A stretch of DNA of 64,000 nt from Mactra quadrangularis (Eukaryota > Mollusca > Bivalvia > Venerida > Mactridae), in assembly GCA_025267735.1 (NCBI GenBank), contig CM046295.1, forward strand, positions 15,955,592-16,019,591. Reading direction: 5' to 3'. This document shows positions 22,041 through 37,000 of this stretch, piece after piece. Position numbers and translations under genes: made by a program. Below the pieces are notes generated by a model. That model had not been told where the DNA came from, ran no database searches, and was given only the letters and a program-made list of their open reading frames with translations. Each line of letters begins with the position of its first letter. The first letter of the stretch is position 1.

Positions 22041-25000
22041 ATGGCTCCAGCAACAGGAAGTTTCCCTTATCCAGGATTCTCAAATCCCTATTTACGTGGT
22101 AAACTACCTCCTGTAAATAAACGAACAAAAGAAACAATGTGTGCTGGACGTGTAATGATATTTTTGATACTTGGGGCTCTTTTGTTTGTCTTGGGGTTAG
22201 TTTCTTTAGGAATTTATTTAAATATAACCAGTCTGACTTCATCCAGGGAACATACGGAGATCATGCCTCTCTTTATTACATCAGGAACGGTAAGTTGGTT
22301 TGAGTTATTTCAAATGTTTCTTGTTTATTTTTAGTTTCTGATTTAAATACTTGATATTTGTTTGTTTATCCTGGTACATTGACTTATAATATACTAGGAC
22401 GAAAAAGAAACGCCAGGTACATAAAATATGCAACACATGTCCGGCCGTGTTTCGCAGAACAAGAAGGGTCATCGTTAAAAGGGGGTATTTTTTCACATAA
22501 TCAGCATCGGAAATCGATTGAAACTTCAACAGCTGGTTCCATACAGATGACATTTCATACAAAAATAAATATAATAATCCAATAATACAATTTATCCCTT
22601 AAAACAATCATTATAGGTTACCCGGCGTTTCTTTTTCGTCCTAGTATATATTCATTCGGAACACCTTGACCTTGAATGAATGATAGGGCTGTCACGATAT
22701 ACCGGTATATTGCAATACACAGCTGCGACAATACGTACCGCGGTACAATTTTAATGTACCGGTATTTGGCGATATTTTTTATTTCATTGGAAAATTCTTC
22801 CCTTCTCGAAATAAAAGTAGCGAAACGTCAGTTTTTCCATTGTTAATTCCATCTAACCTGAAGTTGCAAGAATTTAACCGATTGGGGCGCGTCTCAGTCC
22901 TTAATGACCGTAAATACTTAAAGAGGCTAGATTCTATAAGTAGCTGCCTATAAGATTTGCAATTTTCTGTTAAATACAGTGGAGGAACAACAAATCTAAA
23001 AGCCCGCAATATATCGTGGTACGTATTGTGATACGATGACAGCGTATTGCAATATACCGCGGTACGCTTCTGGCGTATCGTGACAGTCCTAATGAATAAT
23101 CTCGGAAGGATTCGTGGTGGGTCTGCCCTGGCAGCTTGGGTTTTTACTACCTACGTTAGACAAAGCACATAACGGTTATGCAAAATAGTGCTTGTAATAT
23201 ACACACAGATCTTTGTCAAAACATATTTCCATGTTATATATTGAACCAAGTATTGTTCAGCGATATCATTTAACTGTGTTATTTCAAATTTACAGACTAA
23301 AAACGAAACATCACTCATCGCCTAAACCATTGACTGTGTATTTGTTTACTTCAACAGTGGTAGTTTCAAAATGGAGCCTAAATATGTCCGAGGTTATTCG
23401 TAGCAGTGGCCGAAGAATATTATTCAAATACCAAGTATTTAAATCAGTAGGGTATCCCACATGTTTGTTCTTTCACTCGTAATCTTTGCTTCTGCCCATT
23501 CTCTATTCTAACATCTCTTCCTTTTATCTAACTATTGCCTTTTTTATTCTCTTACTCTTTTCTTATTCATTATGCTTCGAAGAAGAGGGGGGTATACTGT
23601 TTTACCCTTTTCCGTCCGTCCGTCCGTTACAGAATTTCCGTCGCAGTTTTCTCAGCAACTATAACATGCAGCAGCCTAATACTTTGCATATTGCTTCATC
23701 CCATAGTCCCATGTGGTGTAAAGCGATTTCATGCTCCTTGCTCATCTACTTCCTGTTTGTTGCATAATTTTAGATTTTTGCGGGGGTATCACTAGTGAGC
23801 ATTAGCTCACAGATTTACTTGTTGCCCCTTTTTTAAATCTCAAATCTATGGACAAGGAACTAGTAATTTTGATTGTTAGAAATATTTGAGTAAAAAATTC
23901 TAGAAAAACCACTTAAAGAAAAGTTCCTTTTAGAAAACAGATTTGTTCATTTATAATTATTTGAAACTAATAAACAACAAATCATTTTTATTGAAAATTT
24001 GATAACTTAATAATTTTAGCAACAATTGAAATAGTTTCGCTGAATTACAAATTTACCAATAAAATGTAGAAAATGATTCTGTGAAATACATATTACAGCA
24101 TAAAGCAGCGAGGTATGTTATGACTAATAAATGATAACCACGTTTTTAACTCTCTCGCCCACTTCTCTCTAACATTCTCAACTCTTAGTCTGTGTTCCAA
24201 TGTTTCATAAATTTACAATACCTAAAAGAAAAACGTTTAGAAGATTTTTTCCCACGCTCTAAGATTTCTACGGCCTGTTGGGAATTCTTGACATGTGGGA
24301 TGTTCAATAAAGACTTGTGAGAGATTTGTGCTATGAGATACAAGTTGTTCGTTTTATCTAAAATTGTTCTTTTTTATTTTGAGGGACGTTACAAAAAGAG
24401 TTGTGATTATTTTTTAGGGGGTTTACTTTTACAATATAAACAATAATATTTGGACTAGCCCTCTCTTCCCCCCTTGTACATGGAACCTACATCCATTTGT
24501 TTATAAATTTGAATGATTAAATAAACTATTCCCAGAGAATGAGTTAATCCCACAGCCAGGGTATTCTCATGCCAGATAGACCTTGGGAGATTAATGAACA
24601 ATTAATTAAATAAAAAGATAAATTAAAAATAAGCAAGATGTCATGATACGAGCAGTTATAAATAGGGTCCAGTTACATCCTGTTTACTGGTTGGTTAGGG
24701 TTCTATACTGATAAGCTAGATAAGGGGCTCATCTTGAAGATAAAGGGATCATTTTGAGTAGTGTCAATAAAAACAATAGAGGGCCCTATCAGTGCTAGTA
24801 ATCTGAGACTATTGTTTTATACAAATACCACAGAAATAAAATATCTAACTTGATTGTTTTATATTGTTTTTGAAAATTTTAATTTGAGATTTTGTAAACA
24901 TTTTGATAAACTGGTTTGTTGGATTTTAAATATTTTCAAAATATTATCAAAATGTTGTGGATGGCAGGGAAGAGGTTAAAAAAAAGATAAAGTGTGGTTT

Positions 25001-28000
25001 AAAGTCTGCTTCCATATACATGTTCAGCCGACTTTACAAACTTGTACTATAAAACCCTGATCATTAAAATCACCCTCAGGCAGGTGACCCCTCACAGTAC
25101 CCATTTACACCTGTGTGGAGTGGAACAGTTGTAGGTAAATTTCTTGCTCAAGGAAATTAGCAATGTTCCTAGCGGGGGGATCGTACCCAGGACCTCTGGA
25201 TCCCTAAGCTTTCTAGGTTGATTGATTTCAATTATTGCCTCAAATATTCCCTAGCCCTAAATTAATGTTTTATAGTATAGAACAAAATTATCAACTAGCC
25301 TGACTAAATGAAATTAGTAATTTTACCCCCGCTTCGAAGAAGAGGGGGGTATACTGTTTTACCCTTGTCCGTCCGTGCGTCCGTCCGTTACAAAATTTCC
25401 GTCGCAGTTTTCTCAGCAACTATAACATGCAGCAGCCTAATACTTTGCATATTGCTTCATCCCATAGTCCCATGTGGTGTAAAGCGATTTCATGCTCCTT
25501 GCTCATCTACTTCCTGTTTGTCGCATATTTTTAGATTTTTGCAGGGGTATCACTAGTGAGCATTAGCTCACAGATTTACTTGTTTTTACTTGCACAAATA
25601 AATTGTCACCTGTCCTGGGCTTAGTTTCTGAAATTTCAATATTAAATATTTTTCCTTTTTAGCATCTTTGAATTTGACACTATTTTACATCTAGGAAGAA
25701 AGAAATTCAATGTACTAAAAAGAAAAAATCAACTAAATCCATCAATCAGCCTGTTTTACATTATAATACATATAATAGATTTATTTTTGTTAACTTTTAC
25801 AATTTATACATCAAAACTTAACAATGTGCCTATCAAATTCAAGAGCTTTAGTTACCATGGCAACCCAAATTTTTTATTATAAATTTATGCAGTACAGTAA
25901 AATTTGTATGTCATGGACAGGTGTCAGTGACTATGGGCTCTCAACAATTGTTAACTTTAAATCAACCAGAGTTTTTTATCAGTACTTGGGGAAGGGGCCT
26001 GGGGCCTTTTTATATATACAACATTTGGGAGAATTTTGTAGCAATGTCATTGATAGGGGAACAAAATATCCAAGGTAAACTCCAAACTTGGGGAAAACTG
26101 CATGATTTTAAAGAAATTTCAACAGGGGAAGGCGCCTGATAACGACCCCTGTTATATAAGGAAAAAAAGGCCTATCAACTGTACTGATTATATTTGAAAT
26201 TAAACATCTCCCTTTATACAACAGTCATATCACCTTTATCGCCATATGAAGTCTAAATTCTACTAACTGGCTCATTTAAAAAGGTTACACTATATTTTCT
26301 AAAATGTGTATTTCATCGTTTTATATATAATACTTAGTTTTGAAGTTTTTAACGTTAAATAGTCAAATTTCTACCCACCGATGTGATGTTGCGATATATA
26401 AACGTCCACGCTTGAATGATTTTCGATGAATAAAAGCTTACATCTACAAGTGAGACACGTTAACTAGATCTTTTAGATGAATATCAAATTTTTAAATTAA
26501 GTATTCCTATCGTTTGTGGGACGCAAGTACAAAGCGTGTCAAGCACGCGTATCACATATCGTTTAAACTATGAATACATTTTAGTGTATTATTCACCAAA
26601 CATTTTCAGTGAAATTTATACGTTCAAAGTTTTATGCGTATTGTTGACTGTTTTTTACGCTTTAAAGATTTTAATAGTTTATTTTCCCTTGTTGCTGGAT
26701 CCCTTAAGTTTAAGGGTTTTTAGTGTTTTACGAGAGTTTGAAAGTTTAAATAGCCTTGGGCTACAGATGTATAATTTAGAAAATTGTCCAATTAAATCTA
26801 AATTACTTTAGTGTAGGAAAAACATGGTTGAATAAGGAACATGTACATGTGTGTTATATTGTACTGTTTAAAGTTTGTCTCCATTACATCTATAACTTTA
26901 TATTATATAATATCATTGTAACTCTTCACTGTCCCTGAATGTGTCCAGCAACCAGTCATGAATTTGAACTCTGCAACCAGTCATGAGTTTGAGCCCAGCA
27001 ACCAGTCATAAGTTTGAACTTAGCAACCAGTCATGAGTTTGAACTTAGCAACAAATTATGAGTTTGAACTTTGCAACCAGTCATGAGTTTGAACTCAGCA
27101 GCCAATCACAAGTTTGAGCCAAGCTGCCAGTCATGAGTTTGAGCACAGATTCAAATAAATAATTGTACTGCCATTTATTTTTAACAATAATGAATGATGA
27201 CTGTATTAAATTTGACCCTTTAATTCATCTCTCAGGGTCAAATAGAGGCCAGGTCAGGGGTCAAGTTAAGGGGCTTCATTCAGTATGTTCGGTCAACATC
27301 AATGATAATTATTTTTGCCCGAAAGAAAATTTGTAATGTTGGACATAAAATGTCTGATAGCATCTAAAATTTTTGGCAAAGTTTTTATTGGTCAGAATAA
27401 ATTGATAAAAAGAGGCCGGTATCTTTTAGTTTATATTTGTGTGACACAAGTCTTGTGTTTACATCTTGTTTTATTGAGTCAATAAATTTGCAGGCTGTAG
27501 ACAGTACTGTTGTCATTGTTTTAAAAGGTGAAATGTCTATCTTAACAATTTGGACAGTGATACTGGCAGTCACAATACACATTTAGGGATCGAGAGGTCC
27601 AGGGTTCAATCCCCACTGGGGTCACTGCTAATGTCCTTGAGCAAGAAATTAACCTACAGTTGTTTACAGTTGTGTAAATGGACACTGTGAAGGTGGCTTC
27701 AATGATCAGTGGTTGGCTGAACATGCACTGGGGTCCAAAAGTTTCTTTACACATGTTCATTTTTGATATTTTGCAGTATATTTAGATATACTTCACATGT
27801 TGTTGTTAGTTTTACAGCTTATGAACATTTCAAAATGAACACTCAGTTATGTTCTTTCATCCTCCCTTTTTGTCAAAATGTTGTTTTTAATGCAATTGAC
27901 TTTAATTCATAATTATTAAAATTTAAATTCTATACAAAAGTTCAAGTTTTTAGAGAAAATATGAGAAAAATACATGAGTAAAGAACATTTTGGACCCCAG

Positions 28001-31000
28001 TGTATATTTGGAAGCAGACTTTATACGGCACTTTAACTTAATTGTATTTTATAATTTCTATTTTCAGATTTTATTGTCTGGTATTTGTGTTTGTTTGTTG
28101 TTCTGGAAAAGATTAAAAACTTTGGTAAGTTTTGTTTGTTGGCTTTTATGTCATAGCAACACATTGTATAGGTCATATAACAGCGGTCAGTCAACCTACT
28201 CACTCCTCCTGGAGCTGTTAACCAACTACTAAGGGCATACTTTCGTCAGTGACTGACAACTGCCCTACAAAATTAAAAATCATTGGTAGGAGGAAGAATG
28301 GCGGTAGAAATAATTTCATGACCATGCTCCATGAAAGTATTCCCTGCCTGGAATCGAACCCACGACCCCTCGATTAGTAGACTTGTATGCTACCAACTGA
28401 GCTAGTCAGGCAGCTCTTTGGTTAGTTGTACAATACATGTATGTTATATTTAATATAATTGGCTAGTTGATAATTGGCTAGTTGATAATAATTATATTAA
28501 CATAAACTATGGGGCTAGTGCTACTATGAGTTTAAGGCTATGACTCTTGATTTCTAGGAATGATAGTTTGGTAAACTGTCTATCGTGATGATTTTGGACG
28601 ATAATAGAGGGATCAAGAGTTTGATTGTTAAAAAAGAGGCCATGTTAAAAAGGGGTCAAAATCGAAGCCTATGTATCAAATCAACTCCAATTTCAAACAA
28701 ACTAAATATATTTTTTGCATGATATTTAAACATTCTCATGCAGTAAAATATCTCACATGTATTTCAAACACAATTGAAATCTAACACAAAATCTTTGCCA
28801 AACTCTTTTATTACGGAAAATCACTTCACAAAAAATGCTTTCGTCTTTTATTTCATTTCAATTGTCAAAGTTTTTCACCAGTTTCCATGGTGACAGAAGT
28901 TACTCTGTATTTAGATTTAATTAAAATCGTTTCAACTTGTCACATGTTTAGAATTTAAGACCTGAATGTTTTCAGGGAGCAATTTTTACTACAGGGATTG
29001 TGGGAAATAGTCGTATTTCTGTATTTTGATTATTTTACGTTGCAGTTGTAGAGAATTCATCCTGATTTCTGTTTCTTTAATTTTCTATTATATTATAGTA
29101 ACTTTCAAGATGAAATTGTTTTTTTTAAATCTCTAATTTGCGATATTTGTATCGTGTGAAATTTTTGTTTAATAATTCCTTCAATGATATCTTGGGATTT
29201 TTTTTTGTTCAAAATCAGCAGTAAACTTTTTAATATTTGATTCTGAAGGGAGTCCTGCTGACCCTTTCTTAATAGGTACTTCATAGTATTAGGGGTCCTT
29301 TATTATTTCTACATGGGCTTTGAATGACTTTGTGTAGGGAGCTTCATAGCCCCTTGGGTCCTTATTCTGAATTTGATGGTTTGAAAAGAAAAGTTCTGCT
29401 CACAAAGATTTAAGAAATCAATTATTTAATTTTTGAAGGAATATTAATATTTTATATGAAACAAATTTTTCAATAAACAGAATGATTTTAAATATCTGTT
29501 TGTCAAAATTTTGTAGAAGATTGTTTGTTTCGGTACATATAAACTTGCAGAATATTTTCAAATGATAAGCCACATCTCTCTGGTTAGGATTTGGGGTTAG
29601 CAAAAGGGGTTAGGGTTAAAATCCCTTCAATTCACTGTAACCTCTCAATGATAAAGGTTGAATGTTCTAACTTATCTTAAGTTAGATATCAGGGCCCGGT
29701 TTCACGAACGCATTCCTATCTTAAATTTCTAGATTAACATTAAATTTTCTATTTTTAGCATTTTTAAGTTAAAGTGGGTTTCACAAACATTTTACAGTTT
29801 AATCCGTTCTTAAATAGCCTAAGTTATGAGTAAAAATTTAATCGAGTGAACGGGTAGATTAAACTGAATGTAAACATTACTTAAATATAAACAAATGGTG
29901 CACGTGTATCTAAATTTATGTTTGAATAGCTATAGAGTCCCTAAACGACGGGAATTCCGACGAAGGGACACTAAAGTGTGGTTAAGGAAGTATGTCGGAA
30001 GATAGAATATATCAGAGTGACAGATTTTCATCTGCTACTTTTCATTTCATCGTTGAACTTACTCGTCATAGGCGGATCTAGCGGGGGGATCAGGGGGGGG
30101 TCCGGACCCCCCCCCCCCCCCCCCCCCGTAGAATTTCTAAAATGTACCTGTCCATTAGTATATTTCTTGACTGTGAGTCATTTTTAAGTAACATGACGCA
30201 ATTTTTCTCGGTGCTTAACATTAATTTAATGGTTATGTAGTTTTTTATTATTAATATAATGCATCATTCTGCAAAATGTGTATAATGCGGTTGTGGTTCG
30301 AAAGTTTGGACCCCCCCCTAGAAAAAGTTCGGACCCCCTAGAAAAAAATTCTGCATTCGCCCGTTCGTCCCTTCACGTATAAGTATGACAGTTTCTGAAC
30401 TACTTCAAGACTAAGTGTTGGCAGAGTTGAGTTTCTGTATTATTATATAAATAATCATAAAACTAGCAGATTAAAAGGAATAAATACTTTAATATCTAGA
30501 TCGATCGTCATTCTGTTAAGATTTTAGAGATGACAATCCTTCTAACAGAAAATTGATTAATTAATTTCATCAATTCCATTACTTCTTATTTTAATACACA
30601 TTCGTCACCAAGTCGCACCGATATTCGAAGATCTTCATCATTATTATTATCGTATTATAATACATTGTAATCATACCTTTGTTCAATTCCTTCATTTTCC
30701 CCTAAATCTAAATACATGTAAACAACAATAAACGAGACTTTGTTGCCTTTTTCGCGTAAATATTAACACCTATATTCAGCATTTTTGTTTACAAGGCATC
30801 ACATATAAAATATGCTAAATTCATTCTTATGTCTTTTTTACGATTCATAGCTTAATTATTGTGGTTTTTAACAAAAATTTGTACTATAAACAGTTCAATA
30901 TTTTCAGACTGATCCGTGCACTACAATTTAAGTAATGCTTTTGTGTAACTGCATGGAACATTTACACAAATTCAAAAAGTTGTAAACCAAATATTTAGCA

Positions 31001-34000
31001 AAGGGTTTTTTTATCACATACAACGTACTAGTAATAAACTTGACATACCACTTTATTTTTAAGTAAGCCAAGACGGGAATCATAGTTTGCAATGCAATTT
31101 TCAGTTTTTGTTATTCAAATTAAATAACACTCGTCGCCAAACTTTGATAATGGCCCAAAGGATATAAGATTTCGTATGAATCTTAAAACTATATTCTCCA
31201 CTAATTACCTACTTATCACTTATGATTCAATCTTCACTGATGCACAATATAGTAATTTCGAAAAAAATACTAAACTCTACAAGTACAGCAATGAAGTGAA
31301 TGTAATAATAATTATGCATAATAGGAAAACGCAAATGATTGACAAAAAATAAAAAAGAGTTGACCACAAGAGAGAAAAAATCAACATTCACGGTTCGAAC
31401 CTATGCCAGACAAAAACAATGTTTCAAGCACAACAGTCCAACCGTTTACGCTATAGAGTCCATCAATAAAACATTTCGGACATTAAGTACTCTAAGGTAA
31501 TTTTGTTGGTTTAAGTTTGGGTCGCTTATATCAACCATAAATTTATACTTATGTAAGAAAGGTTTCGTGAAATCCACTTAAAATACTTTATAAGATACTC
31601 ATAGTTACGACTAAAATATTTAAGACAATCTTAAATTTATTTAAGTTATGAGAGCGTTCGTGAAACCGGGCCCAGGGCTGAAAACTAATTTTTAAACTTA
31701 CACCACAACCATATCTTAAATGGCAGTTACAGAGTTACATTTTTTGCTGGATTTTTCAATGAAAAAAATTTGGCTAATAGTTTGGTGAAACACGGGTAGG
31801 CGGGTGATCAGGCATCTGGTGTCGTTAAAAATTGCGTTAAAGTTTTCAATTTAGCAAATATTTCTGCCATTTATTGATAACATACTATGTAATGAACAGA
31901 ATTAGACAGTAACCACAATTCTACCTGGCTTTATTATGGATTATTTCCCTTAGTAATTTTGCGTTAAAGTTTTTTAAATGCGGCTTTAATGTGGTTTCCA
32001 CATAACATTTTTTTTTTTAATTGGGTTGATTGCAGTGTCAACATAATGTTAATTCATTTTACGGTGTCCAGTGCACCTGACCTAACCTAGTTTTCCTAGA
32101 CCCTTGTCTATAACCAGTACTCAACTTCCCTTCCACAAGGCCGGAAATTTCTCCATATATCTTATTAATGGAGGAAAATTGACATTATTGTCAAATTTTC
32201 ATGGAAGGGTATAACCTCCCCGGGTGGGATGCAGACACGTTCTCCCTTCCGGACACAAGCTTCCAAACCCTGGCGCACTACCAACTGCACCACTGACCAG
32301 GTTGCTTAAAACCAAATATAGGTTATCTGGGGCCAGAGGGTGATTCAATGTTGAGCCATGGATACAACTGTTTATTTTTGCACCGGTCCAATATATCAAC
32401 TGAAATGAGAGAACATCAATATGTTAATTTTAAATATGTACTCGTGTCATTTCTTTAAGTTTATTCATTCATGAAATGATGTTAAATTAACCATAGAAAC
32501 ACTTTGTTGTAAATTATAAAAAATTTATCAAAACATAATGACAGTTAAAAAGATTTTTACCTCGATTAAAATTCTTGTTCGTGTAATTTAATTATATTTT
32601 AGTTTTTGAGGCAGTTTTAAATTTCAAATTAGTTTTAAAAATCTTTGAAGCATTAAAATGATTTTCTATTGGATGTTTTAAATATCTTCAATCTGACAAA
32701 CTGTACTGTTGGATTTTTATTCAAAGGGAAATAACTCTAGACCAAATTTCATTTTTATATTAAAGTTTTGTCAGAATTGCCTCCCTTGGAGAAATGAATT
32801 TTCACTGATTTTTGTTACATGTTTATTACATATTTTCATTAGTTAGTGACATACAGTTCACCTAACTAAATTTACTGTACTATAAACTTCTAGTATATTT
32901 GTATTTTGATTCTTAAATTTTGCTTTTAGAGTCTCTGACAGTGGAAAGAAGCAATAGGTCCCAGGTTCAAACCCCACTTTGGGGCACTGCTAATTTCCTT
33001 GTGCAAGAAATTTACCTATGATTGCTTCACTCAACCCAGGTATTAATGAGAACCTGTGAGGGTGGTATAAATCTGTTGCGCCAATTGTCGGCTGCACTAA
33101 GTGGAGTAAAAGACTCCACATTGAGATAAACAGACTAATACCAGTAGCTTGATGACCAAGTGTAACAGATGAAAATTCGTTACTTGAAAAGCCTGAAACT
33201 TGAGACTATAAAATGCCACTACATTACAGCAAACACTATTGAAACTCTATTTGAATATAAAGGGAGTTACAATAGTGTTTCCCTCAGCCCTCTACATATT
33301 GTACTAATTCTATATTAAATTATAATTTTAGAGCCATGGCGTAGTGGTTAGCATGTCTGACTTAAAATCCGGAGATCGCAGGTTCAAGCCTGGTTGCGGT
33401 AGGTTATACCCTATACATGAGTTGTTGGCCTCATGGTAGGGTAAGTCAGTACTGGTGATAGAAAAGTGTCCAGGAAACCTATAGTAGGAAGAACTGGTCG
33501 TCGTATATATGACCTAAATATGTGTTGAATACGATGTTAAAAAAAATAAAAATAATAATTTTAGATTATTAACTAACTACAAATGTACATGTATATTATT
33601 TACATTTTCAGGTATTTTTCACTGTGGTTGTCACAGTAGCCACTGGTTTTCTGTGTGGAATTACGGCTGTATTAACTACGACACATGTATTAAAACCTCT
33701 ACAAACATTTAGACTTTGTCGTTACTATGTGTCGCAGAAGTTATGTCTTTGTTATTCTCCATATAAGAGAGATTTATTAGAGTTACAATTCTCAGAAACA
33801 GGTGAGTTTTTATAATTTATTCTTTCATGATTTATGCTGTAATTTGGTGTTTTAATAAAAATTTTCAATGGAAAGATAAAATTTAATAGAATTGTGATTC
33901 TCCCATCCCTGAATTGCCCCCATATACACAATATAAATTATATCATAATGAAGTCATAACTTTCCCTGCCCCTGAATTGCCCCCGTATACACAATATAAT

Positions 34001-37000
34001 GAAATAATAATTTTCTCTGCCCCTGAATGGCCCCGTATACACAATATAATGAAATAATAATTTTCTCAGCCCATGAATTGCCCCTCCCCCTGTATACACA
34101 ATATAATGAAATCATAAGTTGTTCTCCCCCCTGAAAACAATTATTGATTTTCATTAATTATCTAAGAATTGACTTGTAATGAAATCTTTAGATAATCTAT
34201 AAAACATGAAACAATATTGACTTGTCTGTAGAAGATTGTTGAATTATTTATGTAACCAAGATGGCTGACTGTTGTAAAGTTTCTTTCCCCAGCTGTTGAC
34301 TTGTTGTACTAATTAGGCTGAGAGTAAATTAATTATTGGGTTTTATATGATGGCAGGTTGTCTGTCAAAGTGAAAGAGAGCTAAATATGATATGTTGTTT
34401 TTTAAAAGCTTAGAGGAAAATTTTAAACTTTGTGGTTGTTTTTTTTTAATGTTTTCCCAAGTAGAATGTATACACTGGGGTCCAAAAGTTTCTTTACACA
34501 TATAAATTTTGATGTTTAGAAGTGTACTGTGATATACTTTACATATAGTTTATAGTTCCATCTAATAATATACAGTTTGACATGAACCATCAATTATGTT
34601 CTTAATGTAATATTTATTTATAAATATAAAATGAAGATACCAAACAAAATGCGTTCGCAATATTTTTTTTTCAATACAAAAATAGGAGAAAATATGAAAA
34701 CATTGCATGTGTAAACAAACTTTTGGACCCCAGTGTATGGCTTGGAAAACACTCTCTGCTAATTAGGGAGGTGAATGTAAAACATCAATTCTTATAATTT
34801 GACCTTAATGAATGTTGGAGTAAATGAGAAAATTGATTAATAATTATCTGTTTGGTTGAATGAAGAATAAACAAACATATGTCTGGTGATGTAAACTGTT
34901 TGTTTGGATTTGATATTTAGTTATTGTTGTATGGATGTCCATTTAATTTATATAACTTTGCTATACAATGTATTATGCTGACATACTTTAAATGAGTGTT
35001 TAAACCTAATATTGAAGTTTCAAATGTGTTACAAGTATACATTGGAATCTTGGATTTGGAAATTATTTTAGACTGATTTTGTGAAATTTATTTGTATGTA
35101 AGATTTTGTTTAGTTTTTTTATTACTTTGTTTAAACAGAAATTGAGAACTTATGAGCTATGTTAGACTTAATTCTGGTATTTTATTATGATTTTGTAATT
35201 AATTGTAGTGAGATAGTTTTGAATATTGCTTGTACATTATTGCTACTTGGATATATATGTATGTTACTAAAATAGATTTGTTACTAAAATTAATTTGTTA
35301 CTGGAAATATACTTGTTACTAAATATAAAATTTTTGTTACTAAAAATAGATCTGCTACTAGAGTACATATATGTTACTAAAAATAGGTTTTTGTTTCTAA
35401 AACTAAATTAATGCTACTAACAGTAGGTTTTTGTTACTGAAAATACATTTATATTACTAAAAATAGACCTGTTTCTATAAATAGATATGTTACTAAAAAT
35501 AGATATGTTACTAAATATAGATCTGTTACTATAAATAGATCTGTTTCTATAAATAGATATTTTGTTTGTATTTTACAGAAGATACAAAGTATGATTTCAC
35601 TGATGTATCAAGCTGTACTGACGTAGAAGATAAACTACCACAGTTGTTGGTTATACTTGTATCTGTTTATGGTCTGGTATTTTTGTTATGTATTGGATCA
35701 GCTATTTTATCTTTATTGTCACTGAGAGCTGAAGTTAAACAAAGATTTCTTGGGGTAAGTTGTTTTATATGTAAGAGCTGTAGTCGAGTGGAAGAATGTG
35801 CACTTAGGGATCAAGAGGTCCTGGGTTCAATCCCTACTAGGGGCACTGCTAATTTCCTTGAACAAGAAATTTACCTACTTTTGTTCCACTCAAGGCAGGT
35901 GTAATTGGTCCTGTGAGAGATCACCACCTGCTTGAGGTGATTTCAATTATCAGGAGTTATTGTACCACATTGCAAAGTCAGCTGAATATGTATATAGAAG
36001 CGGACTTTAAACTGCTTTTTAAAGAAAGTAAAAGATGGCCAATTTTAAGATAAATGAAATAAATTTTAAGACATTGTTACTGTCATTGGGCATTTAAAGC
36101 TCATAAGACTTGGTATAATATCTTTTTATATATCTTGTAAAAGACATAAGGAGCTAAGAATTGATTCACTTGAAGGTTTAAAGGTGGATTTTGAATCAGA
36201 ATTTAAACATTTTATTACTGTCTCAGTATTTTCCTGTTCACATTATAGGGAGAAAAATGTTAGCAGTCAGATAGCTCAGTCGGAAGAGCACTCACCTTGT
36301 AAGTGAGGGGTCCTGGGTTTGAGTCCTGGCCAGGCTGCATATTTTTGTCCCCCTGTGACACAACTGTTGATGCATTAAACTCTCGTCCAATGATATGTTT
36401 GTTCCTACTTGTTTACTTATGTGATTCATATTGAAATATTGATAATTTATTTTTTTATAAACTCATATATTTCAGAATGAATCTTATGATGAAGTTTATA
36501 CTGTCAGTGGAAATTCTTCCCAAGAGCAATCTGATAGTGAGGCTGAAATAGGGGTCGAAGTCACAACATTACCAGATCCTCTGGTGACCCCTAAACCTAT
36601 TTCGACCCCTAAAATTCCAGTAGGGGTTCTGAAACATAAATACCCATCTAATTCTAGCCAATCAGATTTGCTTCAAGGTTCTTCTACGCAGATCACAGGG
36701 TCTCTGCTTTCCAAAACATCTCAAGGTCAAAGGTCAAGGACACCAGGTACAAATGACCTTGGGAAAGAGAGTTTAGCAAATCGTTACAAAATTAATAAAA
36801 CTCCAGACAGGGATGTGACTGTCCGTCAAAGATTATCTAAAACTCCGGATCGTGAAATAGGGGCCTGCAGAAGGTACAGTTTTTCTGGGTCTAAAAGATT
36901 AAGCAAGTCATGTGACTCCTTAGAATCATCGGGAAATGAAAATAAAGAAAATGACAAACACTTTGGAACCGATCCTTTATCTCCGAGGAAAAAGGGTCGA

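Noticed and set aside
18352..25556. Similar small frames with CSSLILCILLHPIVPCG in several places
   Set aside because: They are translations of the four HINE/pearl-like copies, which are non-coding.
36262..36340. A tRNA-Thr(TGT) gene
   Set aside because: D and anticodon arms look right, but the T and acceptor stems do not close; a tRNA-derived repeat is more likely.
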